A stretch of 64,000 bases of DNA from Closterium sp. Naga37s-1 (taxonomy: Eukaryota; Streptophyta; Zygnematophyceae; Desmidiales; Closteriaceae): assembly GCA_947471745.1 (NCBI GenBank), contig CANJKZ010000783.1, forward strand, positions 632,501-696,500, given 5' to 3'. The notes beneath the pieces were generated by a model. The model was not told where the DNA came from. It did not search any database and was given only the letters and a program-made list of their open reading frames with translations. Below are positions 9,949 to 21,259 of this stretch, piece after piece. Made by a program: the position numbers and the translations under genes. Position 1 is the stretch's first letter; each line of letters begins with the position of its first letter.

Positions 9949-12900
9949 ATGGCTGCTCCTAATGTTCTCACTTTTGATGCTGAGGGTCGGGCTGTCGACT
10001 TTGAGGTCTGGGTTGATGACCTACAGCTTTTCCTACAGTGCGATAGGACAGATGGTCTCTCCCTGTTCGATCTCACGTCTGGCGCCTCTCCTGCCCCTCC
10101 TGCCGATGCTGACAGCACTGTTCGCTCACAGTGGGCCACACGTGATGCTGCTGCCCGTCTTGCTGTTCGTAGTCACTTGCCGTCCTCTGAGCGCGCGCAC
10201 TTTGGTCAGTATAAGAGCGCTAAGACCCTGTACGACGCTGTAGTTGCACGCTACTTTTCCCCTGCCACTCCTGCTCTTAGTCGCCTCATGCTGCCGTACC
10301 TGTTCCCTGACCTCGCCGCCTTTTCCACAGTCGCTGACCTAGTTACGCACCTTCGCACTAGTGACACTCGCTACCGCGCTGCGCTCCCTGCTGAGTTCTG
10401 CACCAAGAACCCCCCCCCCCCATGTACATCACCCTCTACTACATAGTCACCCGGCTCCCTGACTCCCTTCGCTCGGTCCGGGACCACTTCCTCTCTGATG
10501 CCCCACCACACTCACCGTTGACCTCCTCGAGGAGCGCCTCCTTGCAGCTGAGAAGAGCATCGTCGCTGTAGGAGCCTCTCGTGGTGACCCTCGTACTCCC
10601 TTCTTTGAGGGGTGTTCCCCCTCCCCCCTCCTGCCCTCTGTTGCCTCTGCTGCTGCGGCCGACCTCGTTGGCCTCGAGTCGGTCGGAGCTGCGTCTGCCC
10701 CTAGCGGGAGACGCCGCACCGGCAAGGGCAAGGGGGGCAAGGGTGCTGGAGGAGCTGGCGGGGGCGGTGGAGGTGGCGGTGGAGGCGGTGGAGGGGGTGG
10801 GGGCGGTGGTGGGAGTGGTGGCGGGGGTGGGGGCGTCGGTGGCGGCAGTGGAGGCGGAGGAGGCGGCGGCGGTGGTGGTGGGAGCGGAGGAGGCGGAGGT
10901 GGCGGCGGCGGCGGAGGTGGCGGCGGCAGCGGTGGGACTGGTCGGGGCGGCTCTGCGCAGAGGGGCGGCTCCGGTGGTGGTCAGCGCCAGCAGCAGCAGC
11001 GCACTCGTGAGACCCCGTCCCCCCACCAGCTTCGTGAGTGGTACGCTTCGCGTCAGCGGGGTGGGGGTGCTGGTCCCTGTACCTACGTCCTGCGTACCGG
11101 TGACCGTACGGGTGAGCAGTGCGGGGGCCCGCACCCCACCCAGCGCTGCTTCGGCCGCCTGACGGACGCCTGGCGTCTCCAGTTCCCTGACGCCACTGAG
11201 ATCCCTCGCTGGGGAGAGCTGCAGAGGTCGGGGGTTGCTATCTTTGATCTTGATTATGATGCTATTCTTGCTGCCATGTATGCTGTGTCTACTAGTGATG
11301 AGGGTGACTGTTACCTGTGTGTTCCGCCTGACCCGGGCATTGGGACTACTGCTCTAGGTGCTGGTGAGGCTGCTGCTCTAGGTGCTCGGGAGTCTGCTGC
11401 CCCAGGTGCTGGTGAGTCTGCTCTCTCAGGTACCACGTCGGCTCCAGCCTCCCACACCTTCACCCTTGACTCGGGTGCTTCCCGCTCCTTCTTTCGAGAC
11501 CGCACCACACTCACGCCGCTTAGTCGGCCAGTTGCGGTCTCCCTGGCAGACCCCTCTGGGGGCCCTGTCCTTGCCCACTTCTCCACTGTCTTACCGTGTC
11601 CGGCGGCCCCTTTTGGCATCCTGTCAGGTCTCTACCTCCCCTCGATCTCTACGAACTTGGTGAGTGGTGCTGACCTACAGGATGGGGGGGTTGACCAGTT
11701 CACTCCTGCGAGTCAGAGAGTGACCCACTGCACGTGTGCTCGGACGGGCCGACACTTGGCCACGTTTACCCTTCGACCGGGGTCGAGCCTGTACACACTG
11801 ACTACTGAGTCTCCTCCGGTCTCTGCGTCTGGTCAGGTAGCTGCGTCGGGTCAGGTGTCTGCTACGGCATCCAGGTCTGGTCCTGCGTCTGCCCCCTGCT
11901 CGTGTCGTCTCCTGTCTCACCAGACTCTCCTCTGGCACCACCGCCTTGGTCACCCCTCGCTGCCTCGTCTCCGAGGCATGGCCTCCCGTGTCCTTGTCTC
12001 TGGTCTCCCCCGGTCCCTCCCTCCTCTTCCTCCGGGGCCTGCCCCTACCTGCGTTCCCTGCGTTGAGGGGAGGCAGCGTGCTGCTCCTCACTCCTCCGAG
12101 TTTCCTCCGACAGAGTCTCCGCTGCAGACGCTGCACATGGACGTGTGGGGCCCAGCCCGCATCCGTGGACAGGGTCACGAGCGTTACTTCCTGCTAGTGG
12201 TTGACGACTACTCGCGTTACACCACAGTCTTCCCCTTGCGCAGCAAGGGTGAGGTCACTGAGGTGTTGATCGGCTGGATCCGCGCTGCTCGTCTCCAGCT
12301 CAGAGAGAGTTTCGGCTCGGACTTTCCTGTTCTGCGTCTGCACTCCGACAGAGGCGGTGAGTTTTCCTCTGACCTTCTGCGAGGCTTCTGTCGTGCACAG
12401 GGCGTCCGCCAGACGTTCACGCTTCCGGCCTCTCCACAGCAAAATGGGATTGCTGAGCGCCGCATTGGCATGGTCATGGACGTCGCTCGTACGTCCATGG
12501 TCCATGCGGCTCCCCCCCATTTTCTGTGGCCATTTGCGGTTCGGTACGCGGCGCATCAGATCAACCGTCAGCCCCGGGTCTCCATGCCGGAGACCTCCCC
12601 TGCTTTGCGGTGGACCGGGAAGGTTGGCGATGCGTCTGCGTTCCGTGTCTGGGGATCTCGGGCGTTTGTCCGCGACTTGTCTGCGGACAAGCTGTCCCCC
12701 CGTGCTGTTCCCTGTGTCTTCCTTGGCTTCCCTCCTGACGCGCCAGGTTGGCAGTTCTACCACCCCACCTCGCGACGTGTTCTGTCCTCCCAGGACGTCA
12801 CGTTTGACGAGTCGGTTCCGTACTACCGTCTCTTCCCCTACCGCACTGCCTCACTCCCCCCGCCGCCGCTCTTCCTCGCGCCAGGTCCCCCCCCCCGGTA

Positions 12901-14792
12901 GACCCCCTCCCCCCTCAGGGTCCTGCCCCCTCAGGTGTGTCCCAGGTAGATGCAGTCGAGCCTGTCGAGGTAGCTGTTGACTATGGTGCTGCTAGGGGTG
13001 CTTAGCCTGCGGGTGCGGGGTCTGGGGGTGCTGAGCCTGCGGGTGCGGGGTCTGGGGGTGCTGAGCTTGGGGGTGCTGACTCTGGGGGTTCTGAGCCTGG
13101 GAGTGCTGAGACTTGGGGTGCTGAGCCTGGAGGTGCGGAGCCTGAGGGTGCTGGGCCTGCTCGTGTGGCGTCTGGCGGTACTGGGCCTGGAGGTCCTTCG
13201 GGTGCTTCGTCCCGGAGGGAGCTGCTCTCTCCACAGGAGCTACGCGAGTGGTTTGCTCGGTGCTGGAGCCGTGCTACTGGAGCTGGAGGTACTGCTGGTG
13301 TTGACGGTTTTACTGCTGCTGAGGGTGCTGGTGCCACGGGTCCCGGAGGTGCTCGTACCGGGTGTACTGGAGCTGCTGGGCCTGCGGGTGCTCCTGGTGC
13401 TGGAGCTCGTGGTGCTGCTGGAGTAGGTGCTACTGGAGGTGCTGGAGCTGGAGCTGCTCCGTCTTCTGGTGGTCCGAGTGGAGCTGGAGGTGCTGGGGGT
13501 GTTGGCGCTGGAGGTGCTGCTAGTGCTAGTACTTCTGAGGGTGCTGGAGTTGGCGCTGCTGGAGCTGGGGGTGCTACTGGCGCTGGTGCTGCCGTTGGGG
13601 GTGCTGGTGCTGTTCCTGCTGGTTCTGGGGGCACTGCACGGCCGCGGCCGTACTTCGTTCCGCTCCTTGAGCAGGTTCTTGGTCTTCCATCCTCTCTTGG
13701 TCCTGCTCCTCTCTTAGAGTGTCCGCCGCCTGTCCAGTCCGAGTCACAGTTACAGCCAGCCTCCCCACTGCCTGCTCCCTCTCCCTACACTGGTCCTACT
13801 GGAGGTCTCACGGAGCGTCGTGAGCCTGCGTCTTGTCCTGCGTCGCCTGTCCGTGCTGCTCGCACGAGTGGTCGTGGTTCGCGTCAGCGTCCTCCGCCTG
13901 TCCCCGGCACGCAACGGATGTCTCTGCGTCCTTCCACTGCTCCGCTGCGTGCCCCTTTGCCTTCTCCTCCCGAGTCCTCTCTTCCTGCTCTTGCTGACCC
14001 GGAGTCGGACTCCCTTCGTGCTGCCAGTCCTACTGTCACGCGTCTCCTTGCTACTGTCGTCACTGACCCTTCCTTTGAGTCCACTGCTGCGTCTGCCTTA
14101 GTTGCTGAGCTTGTCGACTTTGCTGCTCGCTGTCGTCTAGACTACGCTGCTAGTCTTGTTGCTGAGTCTGAGTCTGTCTGTCCTCCGTCCGTCGGGGGTG
14201 AGTGTGCTCTTAGCACGGACGTCCTTGAGGATAGGCAGGAGGAGTTCCAGTGTTTTGCTGCTGCTTTGCCTCATCTCGTGTCCATGCTGATTGCCCCTGA
14301 GGGAGACCCGGATGCACCAGACATCCCGACTCCTCGATCCTACGCTGAGGCGATCGAGGGTCCCTACTCCTCACAGTGGCAGTCAGCCATGGACGCAGAG
14401 ATGGCCTCCTGGAAGTCCACAGGCACCTACGTCGACGAGGTTCCCCCACCTGGGGCGAACATCGTCAGTGGCATGTGGATTTTCAGGGTGAAGCGGCCGC
14501 CGGGTTCTCCGCCTGTCTTCAAGGCGCGTTACGTGGCTCGAGGCTTCAGTCAGCGACAGGGAGTTGACTACTTTCAGACCTTCTCTCCCACCCCGAAGAT
14601 GACCACTCTTCGGGTGCTGCTGCACATAGCCGCTCAGCGCGACTACGAGCTTCACTCTCTTGACTTCAGCACAGCTTTCTTGCAGGGCAGCCTGCACGAG
14701 GAGATCTAGCTGCACCGCCCAGCTGGCTTCACTGGGTCGTTTCCTCCTGGTACCTAGTGGAGCCTCCAGCGGCCAGTCTACGGTCTCCGCCA
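9949..14792 (+). pseudogene. E2 gag-pol, 5' part, disrupted
   Basis: Gag starts at 9949 (MAAPNVLTFDAEGRA). The frame is lost at a run of 12 C near 10411-10422, where the intact relative E4 has ten. A further one-base loss lies near 10498. Protease (TLDSGAS near 11467), integrase (HHRLGH, SDRGGEF, NGIAERR) and the linker follow in an open frame from 11276 to 12901. Another C-run, ten against eight in E4, shifts the frame just before 12901. Further damage is a TAG at about 13003, a TAG replacing Trp at 14707-14709 and a TAG near 14755. The reverse transcriptase is cut at 14792 by E3. Confidence 0.9.
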
Positions 14793-15590
14793 TGTTGGTG
14801 CAACCCTACGGTTTGCACTCGGCTTGTTGTCCGTGTGCGTGAATGTGTGTGCGTATGGAATGGTATGAGGGCATGGGATAATATATATTTCATGCTTATA
14901 ATTGTGTGTGAATGTTGAGTCATGATGTCGAGTGTGTGTGTCGAGTCAATAGCGAGTTATCGCTAGACGCGTGTTACGCGGTCGTTTGTGTCTCGCGCGC
15001 GGTTTCTATTTTGTCCTGTGTCAAACGTTCGGTGTGTCGCAGGTGTGTGCAGCAGACCCATCAAGAACTCAAGGATGAGTTTGTGATGAAGAGCCCGAGC
15101 CTTGGTGTCAAGCCTCAAGTGATTTCGAAGCTTGCCAAAAGGGTACACCTCAAGATATTGAAGATAGTTACATTACTTTGTGTAGTGTAACATTTCACTT
15201 GGTGTAGGCCCTAGTGAAGGGTAGTTTCGAGACCCTTCGTGGTTGGGGACAGTGTGGCACTGTTCCACATCACTGTACCTCGGCTCTTGGGGTTTGTAGG
15301 AGCTGGGAGTCATTCCCAACTCGTAACTCTTCCTATCTTGTGTTCTAAGACTATAGTGGCTGCCATAGTACCGTTCGTTCAAACCGACGCTGTGTCGTCA
15401 ATTCTTTATCAAATCGTGCAATCTAAGTTGCTAATTGTAGACGACGTGAAGACGCTCCAAATCCAATTTGAATCAAGTCATTTGCAGCTGTGAGCAGAAC
15501 GTTATCAACGTTTGAAGCCGCTGTGCAGAAATCCGTCTGTGCTCTCTATCTTTCGCTTTAGGCACATTCAAGCCTATTGTGACTATAACA
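14793..15590 (+). repeat. 5' LTR of E3, short form
   Basis: This 798-bp LTR lacks a 21-bp tandem duplication (unit around GTGCGCGGTTTCTATTTTGTC) that is present in the 3' LTR and in both LTRs of E5. By eye about ten substitutions separate it from the 3' LTR. Confidence 0.92.
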
Positions 15591-15592
15591 AG

Positions 15593-15605
15593 TGGTATCA
15601 GAGCC
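15593..15605 (+). other. primer-binding site of E3
   Basis: TGGTATCAGAGCC begins two bases after the 5' LTR. It matches the plant-type initiator tRNA-Met 3' end used by many copia elements. Confidence 0.85.
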
Positions 15606-15624
15606 CCTTGGAGCAGTTTCGACA

Positions 15625-18600
15625 ATGGATGGACCTGAGGAAAGGGGTGGCAGAGTTGCTGGTGGCAGTGGAGAAGCCCAAGCTCAAGGCCAACCCCGTG
15701 ATTCAGCCATGGCGCCCATGCAACCAAGTCTTGGCCCACCTAGGGATGAGCCTAGGGTGTTTGGGCTTGACAAGTTCAACGGTGACAACTTTGCTGAATG
15801 GTCCTTCAAGATGGAGAACATCTTTGACCACTATGACCTGCTGGAGGTGATGGAAGGAACGGAGAAGCGCCCCGAGAACGACCCGGAGAAGAGCCCGTGG
15901 GTGCGGAAGAGCGCACAAGGCTATCTCTTACTTGGGCAAGCGTTGGGGAGCAGTCAGATCCGTCACATCAAGCCATTCCAGCGTGAACCAGAGAAAGGAC
16001 CAAAGGCATGGGCTGCTCTCAAGGGTGTACATGCTCCTGCAACAGCGGCGGTAGCGGTGGTGTTGGAACGGCAAATGGCGGCACTACGAATTGAAGAAGA
16101 CGAAGCGGTTGAAGAAGGGGTGCAGAAATTCTTCGACTTGTTGATGCGGCTTGAGGGAGCTGATTTGAACTACAGTGAGCTCCAAAAGAAGACCAAGTTG
16201 CTGGCCTTACTCCCAGAGTCATGGTCCTCGCTCATCATCAACCTTAATCGCGACTTGCCCCGCCTCTCGCTTGAAGACGTGAAGCGAGCTATCCTTCAAG
16301 AGGATTTCCGCCGCCGTGAGTTGGCGAGTGCGGATGGCGCTGGGGCAGCGAGCATCGGCCGTGGATATGGTCGAGGAAGAGGCAGAGGACGAGGGGGAGG
16401 AAGGTTTGGTGGCAGCAACTTCGGCGGAGGCCGCAGGAGTGGCGGTTACGGCAGTGACGACAAGAGCTACGGACGCGGTCGCGGCCGATTCGACGGCGAG
16501 TGTCACTATTGCCACAAGAGCGGACACATGTGGCGCGACTGCTACAAACTCCCTGATGGTTGGACCCCTGCTCAAGGCCAAGAGGGTAGAGGAGCAGGAG
16601 GAGGGAGAGGACGAGGCCGTGGAGGCCGTGGCGGTCGCGGTGGCGGAGCTGCAAACATGAAGAGCGGAGACAACGACAAGGACCCGAGCGACGATCGATA
16701 CCCGGGTCTATTCTACTTCGTGTCGACGCAAGTACCGGCTGGTCCAGAGAAGGATGAAGGCTTTGAGGAGCCAGCAGCTGTGGGGAAGGTGAACCTACAC
16801 CCCCTGGACTATTGGGTGATTGATAATGGCGCTACCTATAGCATGACACCTCGCCCGGACTTGCTCACCGAACTCGAGCCGTCACCGGTGAAGCATGTCA
16901 CATCGGCTTTGGGGCAGCGAGCAGAGGTGAAAGGCATGGGCAAGGCCATGTTCAAGGGTGCTGATGGGAAGATGGTGGGCCTCAAGAACGTGGTTTGGGT
17001 GTCCAGCCTTGCTGCAAACCTGATTTCCGTGCGGCGGTTGGCAAAGGCCGGCATGGACACGAACTCGAAGGGAGCCAAGACCTACACCGCAAGGCTTGGC
17101 GATCGAATTCTTTGGGACCTTCATGAGGACAGGGATGTCTACAACGAGATGTGGCAGATCCCAGTGGTCCCTATGCCTAAGGAGAGGCAAGTGGCAGCAA
17201 GCATCAGCACCAAGGATGGAGCGGTCGGTAGCGACGATGGCGCGAACGGTCGCGCTAAGGAGAATGAGCTCAAGAAGAGCAAACCTGGAGGGACCAGCAA
17301 GTTCAGTGAACCTAAGGAGAGTGGTGCAGCAACCAAGGAGCAGCAAAAGGGTGAGGAGAACCCCGAGGCAGCAGCGGAGGAGGACTACGGAGAGAGTATG
17401 TGGGGCGCTATTGCGAGCGCGGCATTCTCCAATCCAACTTCGGCTACGGGGGAGTGTGATTGGCTCACCTTGCATCGGCGCATGGGGCATGTGGCCCTGC
17501 CCATCTTGCAGCAGCTAGTGAAGAATGAGATGGTTGCTGGCATACGTGTGAAGGGGGAGCCCGATGAGGTGCTTGGCTGCCCGACGTGCATTCAAGCCAA
17601 GTTCACCCGGTTTCCGTTCCCTAGTTCGGAGGCAACGGCAAAGGCACCGCTTGATGAGGTGGTGATGGACGTGGTGGGCCCCCTGAAGCTTGGAGCTTCT
17701 GGAGCTGAGTATTTTCTCACCATTGTCGACGTCTACACCCGCATGACTTGGGTGTACGTGCTGGCCAAGAAGAGCGACGTGGCTGAAACGTTGAAGACGG
17801 ATTGGTTCCCGATGGTGGAGCGGCAACAAGACCGTCTAGTCAAGTCAATCCGCACCGATCGAGGGGGAGAGTTCCTGAGCAAGGAGTTTGGGTTGTGGCT
17901 GAAGAAGAATGGTATTCGGCACTCCCTCACCATGCCATACTCCCCTGCAATGAACGGCATCGCCGAGCGAGCGAACCGCACAATCACGGAGGCGGCACGC
18001 GGGTTGCTCATTGAAGCCGGGCTACCCGACTATTTCTGGCCTGATGCGGTGCGGAGCGCGTGTGTGGCCAAGAACAGAGCCTTGACTCATGTGGGAGCAG
18101 ACAAATGGGTGCCCTATGTGGAGTGGCTAGGAAGGAAGCCAAAGGTGGATATGCTTCGGGTGTTCGGGTGCATGTGCATGGCGCTCGTGCCTAAGCATCT
18201 TCGGCACAACAAGCTTGGTGCCAAGGCGGTGTGGGCCGTGCACTTGGGCATGGCTCAAAACAGCAAGGGATGGCTTCTTTGGGACCCATTCACCAAGAAG
18301 TTCTTGGTGAGCAGGGACTGCAAGTTCATGGAGAACTTCATGTACAAGGATTGGAAGGCGGAGAATGAGGCGAAGATAGGCGTGCGGTTTGGGGAGGTGA
18401 AGAGTTCCGGTTTGGAGCATGTGGAGCTGCGTTTGGAGCCGAGCAGCGGCAGCACAACCACAAGGCAATCCTCCCTTGTGAATGGGGGAGAGGAGGCCAA
18501 TGATGCAGAGGAAGAAGATGAGGAGGTGCAGCAAGTGAGCGAGCGTGCACCGTCACTCCCTTCCCGTACTACGAGTGCTCCACGGATTCGAGCCACACCG

Positions 18601-20394
18601 CAGCAACGCCAGGGCCTTCAAGTCCCTGCAGCTGAGGAGGAAGGAAGGGGGAAGAGGAGAGTTCAACCCCCTAATAGGCTGACCTATGATGCGCCGGGAA
18701 AGCAGGGCAAGACAGCCCTGGCCGGAGCGACAATGATGGTCGGAGACGACGAGGAGAGTGACTACGAGGAGTGTGCCTTCGCGTTCTTCTCTCCGGTGGA
18801 GATGCCGGGAGAACCAGCAACTCTCAAGGAGGCTTTGGAGAGTAGTGATGCTGAGGAGTGGAAGAAGGCCATGGAGAGTGAGCTGAAGAGCATCGAGGAG
18901 AATGACACGTTTGAATTGGTGGAGCTACCGGAGGGGCGTACGGCGATAACGTCCAAGTGGCTCTTCAAAATCAAGTCGGATGCCGACGGCAAGATCGAGC
19001 GCTACAAGTCTAGGCTTGTAGCCAAGGGGTACCAGCAGAAGGAGAAGGTGGACTTCAAGGAGCTGTTTGCCCCTGTGGTGAAGCCGACGACGCTGCGAAC
19101 CCTATTCGCGGGAGCCGCCATCAAAGGATGGGTAGTAAAGCAAATGGACATCGTAACGGCATTCCTTAACGGCATCCTTGAGGAGGAGATTTTTATGGCG
19201 CAGCCAGAGGGGTTTGATGATGGTAGTGGCAGAGTGTGGAAGCTGAAGAAGGCCCTCTATGGGCTGAAGCAGGCCCCTAGGCAATGGTACATGAAGCTGC
19301 GCGAAGTGTTGGAGGGGATCGGCTTCACTCCCTCAACGGCCGATCACTCCTTGTTCATGCTTGGCGAGGGGGAGCAGAGGAGTTTCATGGTGGTTTATGT
19401 GGATGACATCCTCATTTTCTCACCCTCTTCTGACCTTGTGAAGGAGGTGATGCTGAAGCTTCAAGACAAGTTCAAGTGCAAGGCCCTTGGTGACGTGAGC
19501 TTCTACCTTGGGCTCCACATCGAACGAGATGTGGAGAAGCGGTGCATGCGGGTGCATCAACGAAAGTACCTGGAGGCATTGGCTGCCAACTTTGGGCAGA
19601 GTGAAGGCCATGTGGCTACACCCTTTCCCTCTGGGTTCAAGTGTGTGAAGGGACCAGAGGAGGAGAGCGTTGGTGAAGAGGAGAGGCGCCGATTTCACTC
19701 GTTGGTGGGCAGCCTCATGTATGCGGCGGTAAACACCCGACCGGACGTCGCGTTTGCTACCGGGCAGCTGGCTAGGGTTGTGCAATGCCCTAATGAGGAG
19801 CAGGTAGCAGCTGGAATGAGGGTGGCCAAGTATCTTGGCCAAACACAAACCGTTGGGCTGCAATACTCGGCGGCGGCACAAAGGCGCCAAAAGGGCGCAG
19901 ATGGTGTTGAACCCGGGCGTTTGTTCCTCACCGCCTACTCGGATGCTTCATATGCATCAGAACCAGAGGACATGACAAGTGTGGGAGGCTTCATATGCTG
20001 TGTTGGTGGAGGCCCAACTGCTTGGGAGAGCAAGAAGCAGGTTGACCAAGCTTTGAGCTCGGTGGAGTCCGAGTACATGGCACTCTTCCGTGCCGTACGG
20101 GAGATTGTGTGGCAGCGGCGTTTGTTGGCTGAATTGGGGGAGGAGCAGCAAGGACCTACCCCACTGTACTGTGACAGCCAGGGTGCCATTGCTCTTGCTA
20201 AGAACCCTGTGTTGCATGGACTCACGAAGCACATGAGGGTGAAGTGGCATTGGACGAGGAGCATGGTAACCGCGGGTGAAGTTGAGTTGCGCTACGTGAA
20301 GACCACGGGGCAGCCGGCTGACATGATGACCAAGAGGCTGGTGGAGCAGCAGCATTGGAAGTGTTGCAAGCTGGCTGGGATGGCTCTGAACTGA
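15625..20394 (+). CDS. E3 Gag-Pol polyprotein, about 1589 aa
   Basis: The start ATG at 15625 (MDGPEERGG) is the first in the frame; upstream in-frame sequence opens only from a GTG. Gag occupies about residues 1-330, with Gly/Arg-rich blocks around a zinc knuckle CHYCHKSGHMWRDC near residue 292. The protease motif near residue 400 reads VIDNGATYS where the family has DSG. The integrase zinc region HRRMGH...CPTC lies near 617-670, and its catalytic core shows VMDVVGP near 680, RTDRGGEF near 745 and NGIAERA near 777. Reverse transcriptase has RYKSRLVAKGY near 1125 and VVYVDDILIF near 1257. RNase H has YSDASYAS near 1437 and CDSQGAI near 1515. The frame is complete, but Asn for Ser or Thr beside the catalytic Asp should impair the protease. 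Confidence 0.95.
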   Translation: MDGPEERGGRVAGGSGEAQAQGQPRDSAMAPMQPSLGPPRDEPRVFGLDKFNGDNFAEWSFKMENIFDHYDLLEVMEGTEKRPENDPEKSPWVRKSAQGYLLLGQALGSSQIRHIKPFQREPEKGPKAWAALKGVHAPATAAVAVVLERQMAALRIEEDEAVEEGVQKFFDLLMRLEGADLNYSELQKKTKLLALLPESWSSLIINLNRDLPRLSLEDVKRAILQEDFRRRELASADGAGAASIGRGYGRGRGRGRGGGRFGGSNFGGGRRSGGYGSDDKSYGRGRGRFDGECHYCHKSGHMWRDCYKLPDGWTPAQGQEGRGAGGGRGRGRGGRGGRGGGAANMKSGDNDKDPSDDRYPGLFYFVSTQVPAGPEKDEGFEEPAAVGKVNLHPLDYWVIDNGATYSMTPRPDLLTELEPSPVKHVTSALGQRAEVKGMGKAMFKGADGKMVGLKNVVWVSSLAANLISVRRLAKAGMDTNSKGAKTYTARLGDRILWDLHEDRDVYNEMWQIPVVPMPKERQVAASISTKDGAVGSDDGANGRAKENELKKSKPGGTSKFSEPKESGAATKEQQKGEENPEAAAEEDYGESMWGAIASAAFSNPTSATGECDWLTLHRRMGHVALPILQQLVKNEMVAGIRVKGEPDEVLGCPTCIQAKFTRFPFPSSEATAKAPLDEVVMDVVGPLKLGASGAEYFLTIVDVYTRMTWVYVLAKKSDVAETLKTDWFPMVERQQDRLVKSIRTDRGGEFLSKEFGLWLKKNGIRHSLTMPYSPAMNGIAERANRTITEAARGLLIEAGLPDYFWPDAVRSACVAKNRALTHVGADKWVPYVEWLGRKPKVDMLRVFGCMCMALVPKHLRHNKLGAKAVWAVHLGMAQNSKGWLLWDPFTKKFLVSRDCKFMENFMYKDWKAENEAKIGVRFGEVKSSGLEHVELRLEPSSGSTTTRQSSLVNGGEEANDAEEEDEEVQQVSERAPSLPSRTTSAPRIRATPQQRQGLQVPAAEEEGRGKRRVQPPNRLTYDAPGKQGKTALAGATMMVGDDEESDYEECAFAFFSPVEMPGEPATLKEALESSDAEEWKKAMESELKSIEENDTFELVELPEGRTAITSKWLFKIKSDADGKIERYKSRLVAKGYQQKEKVDFKELFAPVVKPTTLRTLFAGAAIKGWVVKQMDIVTAFLNGILEEEIFMAQPEGFDDGSGRVWKLKKALYGLKQAPRQWYMKLREVLEGIGFTPSTADHSLFMLGEGEQRSFMVVYVDDILIFSPSSDLVKEVMLKLQDKFKCKALGDVSFYLGLHIERDVEKRCMRVHQRKYLEALAANFGQSEGHVATPFPSGFKCVKGPEEESVGEEERRRFHSLVGSLMYAAVNTRPDVAFATGQLARVVQCPNEEQVAAGMRVAKYLGQTQTVGLQYSAAAQRRQKGADGVEPGRLFLTAYSDASYASEPEDMTSVGGFICCVGGGPTAWESKKQVDQALSSVESEYMALFRAVREIVWQRRLLAELGEEQQGPTPLYCDSQGAIALAKNPVLHGLTKHMRVKWHWTRSMVTAGEVELRYVKTTGQPADMMTKRLVEQQHWKCCKLAGMALN

Positions 20395-20435
20395 GAGAGC
20401 AACATATCCTAAGGCCAACAATCCGAGGGGGAGTT
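20395..20435 (+). other. E3 3' untranslated region and polypurine tract
   Basis: This short segment after the stop codon ends in CCGAGGGGGAGTT just before the 3' LTR. E5 has the same arrangement. Confidence 0.8.
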
Positions 20436-21254
20436 TGTTGGTGCAACCCTACGGTTTGCACTCGGCTTGTTGTCCGTGTGCGTGAATGTGTGTGTGTATG
20501 GAATGGTATGAGGGCATGGGATAATATATATTTCATGCTTATAATTGTGTGTGAATGTTGAGTCATGATGTCGAGTGTGTGTGTCGAGTCAATAGCGAGT
20601 TATCGCTAGACGCGTGTTACGCGGTCGTTTGTGTCTCGCGCGCGGTTTCTATTTTGTCGTGCGCGGTTTCTATTTTGTCCTGTGTCGAACGTTCGGCGTG
20701 TCGCAGGTGTGTGCAGCAGACCCATCAAGAACTCAAGGATGAGTTTGTGATGAAGAGCCCGAGCCTTGGTGACAAGCCTCAAGTGATTTCGAAGCTTGCC
20801 AAAAGGGTACACCTCAAGATATTGAAGATAGTTACATTACTTTGTGTAGTGTAATATTTCACTTGGTGTAGGCCCTAGTGAAGGGTAGTTTCGAGACCCT
20901 TCGTGGTTGGGGACAGTGTGGCACTGTTCCACATCACTGTACCTCGGCTCTTGGGGTTTGTAGGAGCTGGGAGTCATTCCCAACTCGTAACTCTTCCTAT
21001 CTTGTGTTCTAAGACTATAGTGGCTGCCATAGTACCGTTCGTTCAAACCGACGCTGTGTCGTCAATTCTTTATCAAATCGTGCAATCTAAATTGCTAATT
21101 GTAGACGACGTGAAGACGCTCCAGATCCAATTTGAATCAAGTCACTTGCAGCTGTGAGCAGAACGCTATCAACGTTTGAAGCCGCTGTGCAGAAATCCGT
21201 CTGTGCTCTCTATCTTTCGTTTTAGGCACATTCAAGCCTATTGTGACTATAACA
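20436..21254 (+). repeat. 3' LTR of E3, long form
   Basis: This 819-bp LTR carries the 21-bp tandem duplication near 20640-20680. It is followed by the target duplication CGCCA. Confidence 0.95.
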
Positions 21255-21259
21255 CGCCA

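Larger units (their letters stand above)
14793..21254 (+). mobile_element. E3: full-length copia element of a second family, nested in E2
   Basis: The LTRs run TGTTGG...ATAACA at 14793-15590 (798 bp) and 20436-21254 (819 bp). The target duplication CGCCA is exact at 14788-14792 and 21255-21259, and it restores the E2 reverse transcriptase frame when E3 is removed. The primer site is at 15593-15605 and the polypurine tract at about 20424-20435. One uninterrupted gag-pol frame of about 1589 residues lies inside. E5 is a near-identical sister. E3 must be younger than E2 because it sits within it. Confidence 0.97.

Noticed and set aside
14793..15590. Small open frames within the E3/E5 LTRs (about 60-99 residues, repeated in every LTR)
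   Set aside because: They are copied with the LTR, have no recognisable domain and lack a plausible role.
15592..15624. E3 gag start at 15592 (and E5 at 39787)
   Set aside because: The codon is GTG and overlaps the primer-binding site. The first ATG is at 15625 (39820 in E5).
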